DNA of 64,000 nucleotides from Ahaetulla prasina (taxonomy: Eukaryota > Chordata > Lepidosauria > Squamata > Colubridae): NCBI RefSeq assembly GCF_028640845.1, contig NC_080539.1, positions 106,418,554-106,482,553 of the forward strand, written 5' to 3'. The translations under genes were made by a program, and so were the position numbers. The notes below the pieces were generated by a model. It did not search any database. It was not told the origin of the DNA and was given only the letters and a program-made list of their open reading frames with translations. Every line of letters begins with the position of its first letter. Positions within the stretch are counted from its first letter, which is position 1. Shown in pieces: positions 10,310 through 21,184 of this stretch.

Positions 10310-12333
10310 TCTTCTGGGGCTTAATTGGTTCGAAGCCCTGGGTTTGACTATTCAGGGTGTTAACTCGATTGGAGCTAGTCAGCTGGATACACTGGTCAGG
10401 GAATTTCCCACTGTGTTCGATGGCCAGTTGGGAAAATATACCGGAATGCCTGTTTCATTTAACTTAGACCCTAGGGTGGTGCCGCAGATTAAAACCGCGC
10501 CAGGTGCCATTTGCCCTGAAGCCTAGGGTGGATGCAGAATTGGACAAACTCATTGCCCAGGGCGTTTTAGAACCAGTAGATTATGCCCAATGGGAGACCC
10601 CCATTGTGACTCCCATTAAGGCGGATGGTTCAATCCGCATCTGCGCGGACTATAGGGCAACCATTAATCGAGCATTACAAGCCCATGCATATCCAGTGCC
10701 AGTGGTGCAGCATCTGCTGCACTCCTTGGGGCAAGGATCCATCTTCGCGAGGCTTGACTTAGCACAGGCATACCAACAATTGCCTGTGGATGAGTCCACA
10801 GCAGCAGCACAGACGATTGTCACTCACCGAGGGGCGTTCAAGTGTCGCCGCCTCCAATTTGGCGTCAGTGTGGCCCCAGGGTTGTTCCAATGCCTCATGG
10901 AACGCCTACTCCACGGAATACCCGGGGTGGTGCCGTATTTCGATGACGTGTTGGTTTCGGCAGCAAGCACTCCGGAACTGATGTCCAGACTACGCCAGGT
11001 GCTAGTTAAGTTCAGGGATGTGGGGCTCAAAGTTAAGAAAAGCAAGTGTGTAGTTGCTGTGCCCCAGGTAGAATTCCTAGGGTTCCTAGTGGATAGGTCG
11101 GGTTTACACCCCACTACGGCCAAGACCAAGGCAATCCTTGATGCGCCGACACCCCGCAACAAGTCAGAGTTACAGGCATTCCTGGGGCTCTTAAACTTTT
11201 ACGCAATCTTTCTGCCACACAAGGCTTCGGTTGCAGAGCCTCTCCACCGCCTGTTGGATAGCAGGTCCCCGTGGGTTTGGAATGCGAATGCTGCTGCTGC
11301 TTTCCAGGCTGTCAAGCAACTCTTGGTGTCTAACGCAGTTCTTACACAGTTCAACGAAAACCTGCCGCTTGTCCTCTCCTGCGATGCGTCTCAGTATGGG
11401 GTTGGCGCTGTGTTGAGTCATCGGCTGCCCAACGGGTCGGAAGCCCCGATTGCATTCTTTTCTCGAACCTTGGCTGCCGCGGAACGCAACTACTCACAGT
11501 TGGATAAAGAAGCATTGGCGTTGGTTGCGGGGGTCAAGTGGTTCCATGAGTATCTCTACAGTCACCCGTTTGAACTTGTTACAGATCACAAGCCGCTGTT
11601 GGGGATTTTGGCTGGGGATAGACAGACTCCGCAAGTACTATCACCAAGAATGACCAGATGGTCGGTGTTCCTGGCAGCTTATTCCTATTCCCTGGTCTAT
11701 AGGCCTGGGAAACATTTGGGCCATGCTGACGCGCTGAGCCGTTGCCCATTGATGACCAAGGTGGAAGACCCGGCTCCAGCGTCCCATGTTTTTCTGATTG
11801 ACGGTTCCGCCTTTCCCGTTACTGCTTGTGACATTGCTAGAATGTCTGGCTTGGACAGAGTCATCTCAAAAGTTCTTGATTGGGTTCTCCGTGGATGGCC
11901 CCAGGGTCCTGTCAGCCCTGAATTGCAGCCTTATAAGCGAAGGCAGCACGAGCTCTCTACCCAACAGGGTTGCCTCCTCTGGGGGCATAGGGTTGTAGTT
12001 CCGCCCCCCCTCCGACAGTCCATTCTAGGGACACTTCACCAAGGTCACCCGGGCATTGTTAGGATGAAGGCCCTGGGTAGGAGCTACCTGTGGTGGCCAG
12101 GACTAGATAAAGACATAGAGGCCTGTGTGTCGGCCTGTCACCGGTGTCAGGAGACAAGACCGCTGCCGCCTAAGTCTCCCCCTAGAGAGTGGGAGGAGCC
12201 TAGGGGTCCTTGGTCCCGCATCCATATAGATTTTGCGGGCCGTACCAGGGCAAGTATTCTTAGTGGTCGTCGATGCTTTCAAGTGGGTGGAAATCGCACT
12301 AATGCATTCCACCACTTCAGAAGCCGTCATTAG
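10302..12333 (+). pseudogene. gypsy pol: RT, RNase H, start of integrase (frameshifted)
   Basis: The linker to RT (10302-10526) is in one frame and RT onward (10504-12333) in another. RT shows TPIKADGSIRICADYR, LDLAQAYQQL (motif A) and the catalytic YFDD near 10936. RNase H follows with LSCDASQYGVGAVLSH near 11375, the glutamate in LDKEAL near 11500 and VTDHKPL near 11577. The integrase HHCC zinc-binding domain is near 12040-12150 (HQGHP then CVSACHRC). The frame is lost at about 12240, just after the first catalytic aspartate region (IHIDFAG). Confidence 0.88.
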
Positions 12334-13189
12334 AACTTTGCGACGGTTGTTTGTAACCCATGGGTTACCCGACCTTGTGGTCTCGGACAACGGGCCACAG
12401 CTAACGTCCGCCCACTTTGAGTCATTCTTAGCGGGCCTAGGAATACGCCATGCTCTCATTTCCCGTTCATCCGCCAGTAATGGCCGGGTAGAACGAGCAG
12501 TCCGGTCAGTGAAAGAGGCATTGGCCAGGTCGGGCCCAGGGGGCTGGCAGGAGAGGTTGGATGAGTACCTCCTGGGGCAGCATTCCACACCGTGCCCACT
12601 TACGAATAAGAGCCCAGCAGAGTTACTCATGGGCAGGCGTTTGAGGACCACACTTGATAGATTGCACCCCCAATACTCACCTAGTCAGCCATTGGACTCC
12701 ATGGGGGCAAACAGGAGATTTGATTTGGGGGAGGCGGTGTATGCCCGGAATTACAGCGGCCACCCCCTATGGTTCCCAGGAAAGATCGTGGGAATCACCG
12801 GCCCGTGCTCATACAGGGTCGAGTTAGATGAGGGTAGAGTGTGGCGCAGACATTGTGACCAGCTCAGGGCCCGGCGTCAGGTTGGGGATGGGCAGCTGCC
12901 AGAGTGGGGCACTCAGGAAGAGCCAGGAGGTAGCCCAACCCAATCATCCCGGGCAGAGGAGCTAAGCTACAAGGGAATAAGACGCCCAGCCCCTGTACCT
13001 GATAACCGAGAGGAAGCCTTGTCTGCTCTGCCGGTGGAGGGGCTAGGGGTCCCTGGGCCGGAGACGTCCCCCACAGAAGAGGCTGAGGAGTTGGGTCAGC
13101 CAGTGACCATGGCTACAACGGAGCCACGAAGGTCCAGCCGAATCAAGCGGCGCCCAGCGTATCTCCAGGATTACGATTGTGCAAGCTAG
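12233..13189 (+). pseudogene. gypsy integrase catalytic core and C-terminal tail
   Basis: This is a different frame from the upstream pol. The core shows VVVDAFKWVE, the second catalytic aspartate in VVSDNGPQLTS near 12385, and the glutamate region NGRVERAVRSVKEAL near 12480-12525. A GPY/F-like module (GKIVGITGPCSYRVELDEG) is near 12780-12835. A Pro/Glu-rich tail ends in RRSSRIKRRPAYLQDY before the stop, next to the polypurine tract. No chromodomain is seen. Confidence 0.85.
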
Positions 13190-13200
13190 GGGGAAAGAAG

Positions 13201-13412
13201 TGTTATGTCCTGCACCGGCAGTGGCGGCCCCTAGTGGTGGAGATGGTTTCTTGTTCTGTTCTGATTGGCTCCCGCTTTTGGAGCTGAATAAAAAGAGGGC
13301 TGTCAAAGCAGGCCTGGTCTGCTGGTTGTTGCTGGTCTCTGTGAGTTAAAATAAACGTTATGTGTGAACATCTGTGGAGCCTCAATTATTACGGAACCCA
13401 CAGAATATAATA
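13201..13412 (+). repeat. 3' LTR of the gypsy element
   Basis: 212 bp, same ends as the 5' LTR. The two differences are GCATAAAAAG versus GAATAAAAAG and TTATGG versus TTACGG. Confidence 0.93.
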
Positions 13413-13727
13413 GTATCCTTCCCCTGTCATGCCCACCAAGCCACGCCCACCAAACCACGCCCACAGAACCGGTAGTAAAAAAAAATTGAATCCCACAACT
13501 GAAGAGGCCTCACCTGTCAATTGCTGATACCTCTCCAGCCAGTCCTAACTCACCAGCAGACATCCAAATTGTTTGGATGTAAGCACAGTTGTGGTTACAC
13601 TTAGTGATCATTTCACTTTATGACCAAGTTGCCCGTCCCAATCGTGCTCAGTAAACGAAGAATATTGTAATTCTCTGCTTTTTCTCAGAGGAAAAATTGG
13701 GAAACTGTGATGCATACATGTGTATGA

Positions 13728-14882
13728 TCAACATACAGCGGCCGCTTGATGGGTTTTGCGGGTGGAGAGTTCCGCCCTGCGGTCCTCCGTTCGGAGACCG
13801 TCTGCTACATCTGAAGGTATGATGTTGGAGGGAGAAGCTAGAGTGGCAATTGGGGTGTCTACGGTAGGGACCTTGAGGAGGTCCTCCAGATCTTGATCCG
13901 TCATGTACATCTTTTTGTCTGCGCCACTGGGATTAGGAATGGCGCCTGGGTGACCCCATTGACGTTGGATGGTGTCCAAGAAAAGCTTGGGTGAAGGAAT
14001 TACCCGTTGCTCTGAGACTGGTTCAGTAAAAAGGAATTTGTTGGGGTCTGACGGATCTGAATCTCCCTCAGATTGGCGTAAGGCAACCCCCATGTTGGCC
14101 GTAACTTTCGCCTTGTGTAGCAATGTGTAGAAAAGTTCATGGCGAAAAAGGCCGGTAGGAGCAGGCTTGTCTGGGGTAGACTCTTCGTCCTCAGACAGAT
14201 TATACTCTGCTATATCTTCCTCCCCCAAAAAGGAGTCCTCACTATGATGTGAAGGGGTTGGAGATCGTGTGCGCCGTGCGCAAGGTCTGGGAGGGTGGCT
14301 CTCAAAATGGGGTCTTTGGTCAGAACTGCCCGAAGGGGATGGAGCTGGGAAACCTCTCTGAGTGAAAGCATCGTCAATGCCTTGAGAAATGGTTTGCATA
14401 ATAAGATGACGTATATCCTGAGAAATGGCAGGATTACTGTCCTCTCTATGGGAGACTGCCGCTGCTGTGGGAGTGAAGGTGGCAGAAGGTGCCTGATGTG
14501 GAGGCTCAGGCATGGCTGTAGAAGAATCTCCAAAAACTGAACAAATTGTTTCCTGGTTTCCTCCTGAACTACTAGGGATAGTGGGAGACCATCCAGGCTG
14601 ATTTAAAAGAGGAGAATCTTCAATTAGTGGGACAGAAGTTTCCCTGCCTTCCTCAGCTAATTTTAGTTTTGCTTTATCAAATTGCCTATCCAAGGCCCGT
14701 TGTCTTCTGGAGGCATCTCTCTCTGCAGCAGCAGAGGATTGGAGAGAAGTAGAAGACTTGGATTTAGTGGCAGAGGCCTTTGATTTGGATCTGCTCTTGT
14801 GAGGGGGAGGAGCCACGTTAGTAAGGTGTCCTGGGGAGGGCGAGGCAGAAGCCCGGGAAGGAGATTTGCTGCGATCCGCCAT
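13728..14882 (-). CDS. DIRS-like gag ORF (truncated, 384 codons)
   Basis: The ORF starts at 14882 with ATG in the context GCGGATCGC and stops just after 13728. The N-terminal 70 residues are basic and Ser-rich and look disordered. Residues of about 85-150 are Pro/Ser/Thr-rich, and about 210-245 are acidic. The C-terminal 130 residues hold the conserved DIRS-type segment. It is an intact reading frame for its length, unusual for an old fragment. The stop itself probably comes from flanking DNA after truncation. Not a host gene as far as I can tell. Confidence 0.55.
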   Translation of the reverse strand: MADRSKSPSRASASPSPGHLTNVAPPPHKSRSKSKASATKSKSSTSLQSSAAAERDASRRQRALDRQFDKAKLKLAEEGRETSVPLIEDSPLLNQPGWSPTIPSSSGGNQETICSVFGDSSTAMPEPPHQAPSATFTPTAAAVSHREDSNPAISQDIRHLIMQTISQGIDDAFTQRGFPAPSPSGSSDQRPHFESHPPRPCARRTRSPTPSHHSEDSFLGEEDIAEYNLSEDEESTPDKPAPTGLFRHELFYTLLHKAKVTANMGVALRQSEGDSDPSDPNKFLFTEPVSEQRVIPSPKLFLDTIQRQWGHPGAIPNPSGADKKMYMTDQDLEDLLKVPTVDTPIATLASPSNIIPSDVADGLRTEDRRAELSTRKTHQAAAVC

Positions 14883-15190
14883 CTTGGAAATGAGGCCTAG
14901 TGGTTATTAGAGGCCTTGGAATATATGCCCAAATAATATAGTGGCCCTGATCTGAGAATCCTGGAATAAGATCAAACACAAGGGCCAGTTAGCACCAAGC
15001 TGCCACCACAGCTGGATTCAAGGCATTCAAAGCTGCATGGGGGGTTGCTTGGGGAGGAGGGGGTCCCCAAATGGCTTGAAGCAGGCACCGCTGCTCCTAT
15101 GGCGCCCTTTTTATTGCAGCGTTGGCAGGGGGAACTAGCCTCCGTCACCACGGATCTTTCTCCTTCCCTGCAAGCACGAAGCCGACACCA
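13728..15190 (-). mobile_element. DIRS-like retrotransposon fragment (5' region and gag)
   Basis: The minus strand has a leader (about 15190-14883) and a 384-codon frame from ATG 14882. The encoded protein is Ser/Pro/Lys-rich at its N-terminus (MADRSKSPSRAS), acidic in the middle (EDIAEYNLSEDEE), and C-terminally contains DTIQRQWGHPG and VDTPIATL, which resemble the ORF1 (gag-like) protein of DIRS elements in reptiles and amphibians. The resemblance breaks at about 13737, near the KTHQAAA segment, so the fragment is 3'-truncated: no tyrosine recombinase or RT follows. The assignment is from memory of the family and should be tested. Confidence 0.6.
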
Positions 15191-16367
15191 CTTCCCTGCA
15201 TATGTGAACTCTGAGTGATCATGCTTGAATTGTATTATGGCATTGCCATTCCTAGCATCTTTACTTGATAGTAAACCACTTAAACATGAACTTTCTTTTG
15301 AGGAAGCTTATTTCAGATTAGGGTACAGCTGTGATACGTTCCAATGAAATCCCTCTAAAATCAACTCAACTCAGCTTTCCAGTTTAGAATTGCAGTGAAA
15401 ATCCAATGTTTCTGAGATCGGATTATTTTCTTTAGACATCACTGCACTGTCCAAATATTGGTCATAGTTCCGGTTCATAACTCAAGAATGTAAATGTTAT
15501 TCAGATAAAGCTTTGTAAATACACACACACACACACACACAGAAGGAGAGAGAGAACTTCTTTCACAATTATTGAGTAACCTGCTATCTAGAACAACAGA
15601 AGCAGGAACAGACTGACCCAGCATGCTTCACTGAACTCTGAGTCGTAGAGGACAAATGTGAGCAGAAAAGAGACCTACCTTTCTACTGTTACAACAGAAA
15701 GGAGGAAGTCTTGTAGTAGCATAAAAGCCAAATCAAGACTACATCATATCCTTAAGACTACAGCATTGCTGTCTAATAAGAATAAGAGCTATATTCAGTC
15801 AATTAAAGTGGGATGAGGAGCGTATATACAGAGTTAATGCAAGGAGGAAATTGTCAACATTGGTCAAATATATATATTTTTTTCACTGCCATGTACAGTC
15901 ATCATCTTTATAAACACTGAGAGCACGTCTATTTTCATTCAAAACCAGGCAGTAAAAATGTTCTTATCAACCATATTAAGAGTAGTAAATCCAAATTTAA
16001 AACATAGGGAAAAAAACCAAAATAATGTCTTTAGCAATATTGTATTTGTCAATTAGGTCACTGGGGAAAATATGGTGTGACATATTCACCAAACTACACA
16101 AGACTATGTGCAAGCCCCAAAGCCCCCTATTAGGGAAATGTTTCCTAATTAATCCCAATAGTAAATGAGAGGTTGTAGAAAATTTCCACTGATGAATAGC
16201 TCCTGTAAGTAAATAGCATGAATTTTCCCAAAATACGTGGAATAATTTTAGGTGGCTTTAATATTTCAATGGGTTCCTGATTCACTTTTGGATGAGTCCT
16301 TCAGAACTTTAGCATGGTCTGGATCCAGATCTTTATTATTTAAATCCCATTGGATGGTAAACCTACT
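15191..16367. other. ENPP3 intron 1, non-coding
   Basis: Holds an (AC)n run followed by GA repeats at about 15520-15555. Otherwise nothing I recognise. Confidence 0.5.
15520..15555. repeat. (AC)n/(GA)n microsatellite
   Basis: About eleven AC units followed by AGAAGGAGAGAGAG. Confidence 0.9.
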
Positions 16368-16409
16368 TAGGGTTAGGATTAGATTTAGGGTTCGGGTTTG
16401 GGTTAGAGC
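16368..16409 (+). repeat. Degenerate interstitial telomere-like repeat
   Basis: Seven consecutive hexamer-like units resembling TTAGGG, for example TTAGGGTTAGGATTAG and GGGTTCGGGTTTGGG. All are on one strand. Confidence 0.6.
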
Positions 16410-17339
16410 CCCATGAATTCATAGAGCAAAATGGATGTCGCCAATGAATTTTCAGCGCATCGGTATGCTTAGAAGGTATCTATGCCTTACCTTCTGCAGA
16501 CTCATCTCTCCCTTCTGTTTCCTGATGCTCCCAAAAGGGTTCCTTGGATATTCTTGACTAAGCAATAGAAGGGGACAACAATGAACACTCCTTTTTAACA
16601 AAGAGGGAGGTATTAGCCCAGCCACAAGGGATTGCTGGAAGTGGAAATAGTAATGACTGTGGTTTTTTTCACTATGTACCGCTATACCTTATCCAAATGC
16701 CCATTTCAGCTGAGATCCTACTTATGCACTTCACGGGGCATAAATCCTAATTAATGTACCAAGCTTAGCTTCTACGTGGAACTGCAGTCTTCCTTGCCAG
16801 CTCCGTGCATTAAGGCAGATGCATATTATCAAATATTTTCCTCCTGTGCCAGAATAATATATTTTTATTCTAACAAAATGACAGAGAAATGATCACAAGA
16901 TAAATTTTATTTATTTATTTAAATTGATTGATGATTGAATTGAATTTATTATGTTGCCTATGTGAATCTTGTGACTTTGGGCAGCTCAGAATGCAAAACA
17001 TAAAAAGAAGAAATATATTCTTATATTCAATCAAGCCATACACATTTACTGACAACCTAGTATGTATACCTGACAAAAAAGTCAGATCTTCAAGAAATTC
17101 CCAAAGGCTATTAAAATCAAGAGTACATTTACAAGGGGCCCCCTAAAGCTTTTAAACACTTAATATTTGAAATCAAAATTACTTCAGCTACACTGTGATT
17201 GAATTTAACGCATACATTTATATTCCTTTGAATTCACAATGGTGAAATACTATTCCATCCTTCATTCTCCTTACAACTGTGTAGAATAGGTTGGGCTAAG
17301 AAATATTGACTGGCTCAAAGTCCCCCAGAAGATGCTATA
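16410..17339. other. ENPP3 intron 1 with faint old repeats
   Basis: A degenerate TTTATTTATTTA-headed repeat lies near 16900-17000. A decayed SINE-like stretch at about 17262-17339 (GGTTGGGCTAAGAAATATTG) was interrupted by the hAT element that follows. Confidence 0.4.
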
Positions 17340-17347
17340 GTTTAGAG

Positions 17348-17853
17348 CAGCGGTTCTCAACCTTTGGGTCAGGACCCCGTTGGAGGTCGAATGACGATTT
17401 GCCAGGGGTCGCCTAAGACCATCAAAAATATGGGAAGTATACTTGCGAGTCGAAGAATCACGCTCCAATGGTTGACTCCACAAGCCAGCTGCAGGCTCTT
17501 CAAATCGCTAGCCGAATTCAGCTTCAGGCGCGATGAATTAAAAAAGAGAGAAATCTTTGCTCTGATGTCTCCCTCTCAAGCCAGCTGCAATCACTCCCAA
17601 TCGCTAGCCTAATCTGGCTTCAGGAGCGATAAACTTAATAGGGGAGGAGTCTCCGCTTTAATGCCTCCGTCCTCAAGGCAATCGCAAGTAGTTCAGATCG
17701 CTAGCCAATACGGCTTCAGGCGCGATAAATTCAAAACGAAAATAATTTTATGGTTGGGGTCACCACATCATGGGGAATTGTATTAAAGGGGTCGCCACAT
17801 CGTGGGGAATTGTATTAAAGGGGTCACAGCACTATAAAGGTTAAGAACCACTG
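17348..17853 (+). mobile_element. hAT non-autonomous element with perfect 8-bp TSD
   Basis: Terminal inverted repeats are CAGCGGTTCTCAACCTT and AAGGTTAAGAACCACTG. Target duplications GTTTAGAG at 17340-17347 and 17854-17861 are identical. The interior has three diverged copies of a unit of roughly 100 bp (starts near 17480, 17577 and 17674) and a shorter duplicated unit near 17757-17825. No transposase is encoded. Confidence 0.95.
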
Positions 17854-17861
17854 GTTTAGAG

Positions 17862-18610
17862 TATAAGAATGTAGAAAAAATGAACAGAAACTCATTTTTC
17901 TTGTTTTGCTCTTCACAAAATTAATTCCACAGGGCAATCAAAAACAAGCTTCATTTCCAAATGGCTGTAGATAATAAAAGAGTGGTCAACAGTAAGTGGA
18001 ATAATTCACTTGATCACCATGTCTCGGAAGAGAACATTAACCAATAATCTATACCTTAGATAAGCAACAGGTAACAATATCACTCTCATTTGTTTGGATA
18101 TGAGCTTTTCTTCACCTGTGCTTCAATCATCTATCCATGCTGTTGAGATTGCCTGTGTCAGTCATTTGAGTAATCTCTCAAATGTAGAAGATGAGTGGTA
18201 CAGTATATCTATTGGGATATGCTCCAGAAATCTATCAGGATTCAATAGTCACTGTAGGGTAGCCTTATTTCCAAAAGGTAAGATAATTTCAAAATGTAAA
18301 AATAATCTTTTTATTCATTTTATTCATTTTTATTATTAGACATGTATCTCACCTTTGCTTTCACAACTTTAAAAATAGCTGATAATACTTTAGACTTATT
18401 TCCTGTCTTTACTTTGTACAACTCAAGGCAGTGTGTATAATGTTTCTGCCTCCTGTTTTCCCTGTAACAATAATTCTATGAGGGGATTTGGGCTGAGGGA
18501 AAATGATTTGCCTAAAAGTTACTCACCAACTTTCATATCTAAGACAGGCCTAGAACACATGGTCTTCCAGTCCACCATTTTAACCTCTACACCAAACTGA
18601 CTCTTCTAGT
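17862..18610 (-). repeat. Non-coding stretch with a possible decayed tRNA-derived SINE
   Basis: 17862-18296 shows nothing I recognise. On the minus strand, 18610-18300 resembles an old SINE: GGTTAAAATGGTGGAC near 18575, then a body with a CCCTCATAGAATTATTG-like segment. Weak match. Confidence 0.35.
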
Positions 18611-18900
18611 CCACCCAGGGCAGGGATCAGACCATCCCTGACAAATGATTGTCCAATCGTTGCTTGAAAATCTCTAGAATTTCTAGTTCCCATTATTCTA
18701 GAAGGCAAGGCTTTCCATTGCTTATTTGACACAGCTCTCATGTCAGGAAATTCATCCTTATTTCAAGATTGAATCTTCCTCTGTAAACCTTCCAACAAAC
18801 AAAAATAGCAATCACCTTTATACCATTTGTTTAATGAGACAAATTCTCTTCCATCCACTGGTTTTTGTCTTCTTCATCAGTCCTTTAGAAACCTACAGTT
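18611..18900 (-). mobile_element. Decayed CR1-type 3' fragment
   Basis: CATCCCTGACAAATGATTGTC and CTTGAAAATCTCTAGAA resemble the antisense end of CR1, as in the better-preserved copy at 63726-64000. Confidence 0.45.
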
Positions 18901-19013
18901 TTGTTGGAACCAGACAATTCTGTCTTAAGAAATCATTACTAAAGAAACAGCAGCTTTGTACACTATATAAAACTGGCTAAAATGTTTGACCAGTAAAAAG
19001 ATATAAAATACAA

Positions 19014-19404
19014 GTAGTACTCCAGTTACAACCATTTGTTTCATGACAGTTTGAAGTTACAACAGGACTGAAAAAAGTAATTTATGACCGTTTTTCACAC
19101 TTATGACCATTGCAGCAACCCCATGGTCACACGATCAGAATTCAGGAGCTTGGCAACTATTTCATATTTATGACAGTTGCAGTGTCCCAAGGACACATGA
19201 TCGCCCTTTAGGACCTTTTGACAAGCAAAGTTAATGGGGAAGCCAGATTCACTTAATAACCATGTTAATAATTTAACAGCTGCAGTGATTCACTAAACAA
19301 CTGTGGTAATAAAGGTTGTAAAATGGGGCAAAACTCTCTTAAATGTCTGTCTTACTTAGCAACAGAGATTTTGGACTCAGCTGTGGTTGTAAAGTCAAGG
19401 ACCA
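19014..19404 (+). mobile_element. MITE, GTAGTCCT...AGGACTAC family
   Basis: Internal motifs ACTTATGACC, CCATGGTCACA and ACTTAGCAACAGA match the copies at 23403-23952 (reverse) and 24157-24521. Ends resemble inverted GTAGTCCTTGACTTAC. Non-coding DNA transposon derivative; superfamily uncertain. Confidence 0.75.
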
Positions 19405-19411
19405 TTGGTAT

Positions 19412-20039
19412 TTATACAGCTCGCCCTGTCTGGAAGCCATACCTCATTTCGGACATTAATACAATTGTCCGGAAATATTTTACAAGAAGAGTTCTCCACT
19501 CCTCTGATTACAACAAAATACCTTATGCCATCAGACTTGAAATCTTGAATTTAGAAAACCTAGAACTCCACCGCCTTCGACAGGACCTGTGTTTAACTCA
19601 TAGAATCATCTGTTACAATGTCCTTCCTGTTGAAGACTACTTCAGCTTCAATCACAACAATACACGAGCGCACAATAGATTTAAGCTTAATGTGAACCGC
19701 TCCAATCTTGATTGCAGAAAATATGACTTCAGTAACAGAGTTGTTAATGCCTGGAATGTACTACCAGACTCTGTGTCTCTTCCCAAAATCCCCAAAGCTT
19801 TAACCAAAAACTATCTACTATTGACCTCACCCCATTCCTAAGATGTCTATAAGGGGCGTGCATAAAAGCACCAACGTGCCTACCGTTCCTGTCCTAATGT
19901 TCCCTTTGATTGTATCCAATTTCATATAGTTATCACATACTTATGATTATATTTATGCTTATATATCATATAGTTATTTCATGCTTATGCTTATATATAC
20001 TGTTGTGACAAATAAATAAAATAAAAATAAAATAAAATG
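19412..20039 (+). mobile_element. CR1/L2-like LINE 3' fragment, plus strand
   Basis: This is the same family as 3825-5065. It keeps the ORF2 C-terminus (VRKYFTRRVLHSS, then NAWNVLPDSV) to the stop after 19841. A 3' UTR with CACCAACGTGCCTACCGTTC follows, and a TGTTGTGACAAATAAA tail ends near 20039. The open frame that begins upstream at 19323 is chance read-through from the adjacent MITE. Confidence 0.85.
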
Positions 20040-21184
20040 TGTTTCCTTTAGCAGAAGGAGCTACAGAATGCCTCATAGTAACATTTTGTCTTCTCTTTCT
20101 GAACCATAAATTTACAGAAAAGTTCACCACTCACTCTCAGACTTTCTTGGGAATTTCCCAACAGATAACATTGTTACTTCATTTTATCAGTCTTTAGTAA
20201 GCACTAATACGCATAGATAAGTTTGTGTCAAAGTTCAGAGCAAGAAGATGACCTCACAAAACAATAATAAACACAGATCTACTACTTCAGAAATCTCTCA
20301 CTTTTCAGGGTATAAGATGCTTTGTTTTGGTGAAAGAAGCCAAAACCCAGAACAAGAATCCTTAGAAACATAGAGTATATTGTCCTAGATGTCTGTTATG
20401 AAAGGAGTTCATAGTTTAGTCCACTTCCAAGGCATCTCCGGTTTAGCAGGATAAAGTCATACTTTTCCTCCTTTCCTCCTTTCCTGTGCCTGAAGTTCTG
20501 TATTATTCTTAGCCACTGCAGATCAGTGTTTCCAGCCTGAATTCAGATGTGTGGAATTTAGGATGCACTGTATTATAAATTAAACCAATAATTCCTTTTT
20601 TGTGTCTGTCCCTTCAAGTAAAATTTGATTCCTGGCAAGTACATGGAAAAGTAATATGTGGGCAATTTCCCCCACCCCAAAAAATGGTCCAAAATCACCT
20701 AGCCTGCTGTAGGGCTAGCGCTCACATTCTTTCACTTTCTAGTGGGAAAATGCCTTTAACTACGACACTAAACTGGCTCTCTATAATAATTCATAGTAAT
20801 ACAGCAGTATAATACAACACAGATGTAAACATCTATTTTTGTTTGAAACAAAGGGAGAGAGGCAGACAAGGGGAGAGGGAGACATTTATATATTATAAAC
20901 AGGAAACAGCAATTTCTCCCAACTTTGCTAACTCTGAATATTTCAAGTGTCTGTATTAGCCCTTGAAGCAGACCGTCCACTGAAAACATGAACAATTAAT
21001 AGTGTCTCTATTCATGCTGACAAATGTGACAACAACAAAAAAACAACAAAAAAGCAGCAGAACCAGGATATTTCCAGGCAAACAATGGAAAACTAGGAGC
21101 ATGTTTATGCTGTTAATCACAAAACTGAAACAGAGAGGATATAACAAATGCAACTTTCAAATGTAAGTAAAAAATAATACTTAC
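20040..21184. other. ENPP3 intron 1 (5' part)
   Basis: No exon or repeat recognised. Confidence 0.5.

Larger units (their letters stand above)
8780..13412 (+). mobile_element. Ty3/gypsy LTR retrotransposon, full-length but frameshifted
   Basis: Two 212-bp LTRs flank gag-pol, with 5-bp target duplications GTATC at 8775-8779 and 13413-13417. A possible primer-binding site TGGTGACGAGGAC starts at 8993, and a polypurine tract (AGGGGGAAAGAAG) lies at 13188-13200. Domain order is gag, zinc knuckles, protease, RT, RNase H, integrase, which defines Ty3/gypsy; the absence of an envelope gene and the general look suggest a Mag-like lineage, which is inference. The frame changes at about 9355, 10260-10300, 10505 and 12240, so this copy cannot make its proteins as read here. 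Confidence 0.95.
8601..13501 (+). mobile_element. hAT-type MITE split by a gypsy element
   Basis: The left part (8601-8779) and right part (13418-13501) together match other copies in this window (23700-23878, 31539-31813, 33829-34082). It carries the motifs GCAGGTTCTG and CAGAACCGG. Near-matching 8-bp target duplications AAGAGGGC (8593-8600) and AAGAGGCC (13502-13509) flank the whole. The interior is the LTR element at 8780-13412. Confidence 0.88.

Noticed and set aside
19323..19841. A 172-codon frame
   Set aside because: Chance fusion of a MITE end with the LINE ORF2 C-terminus.
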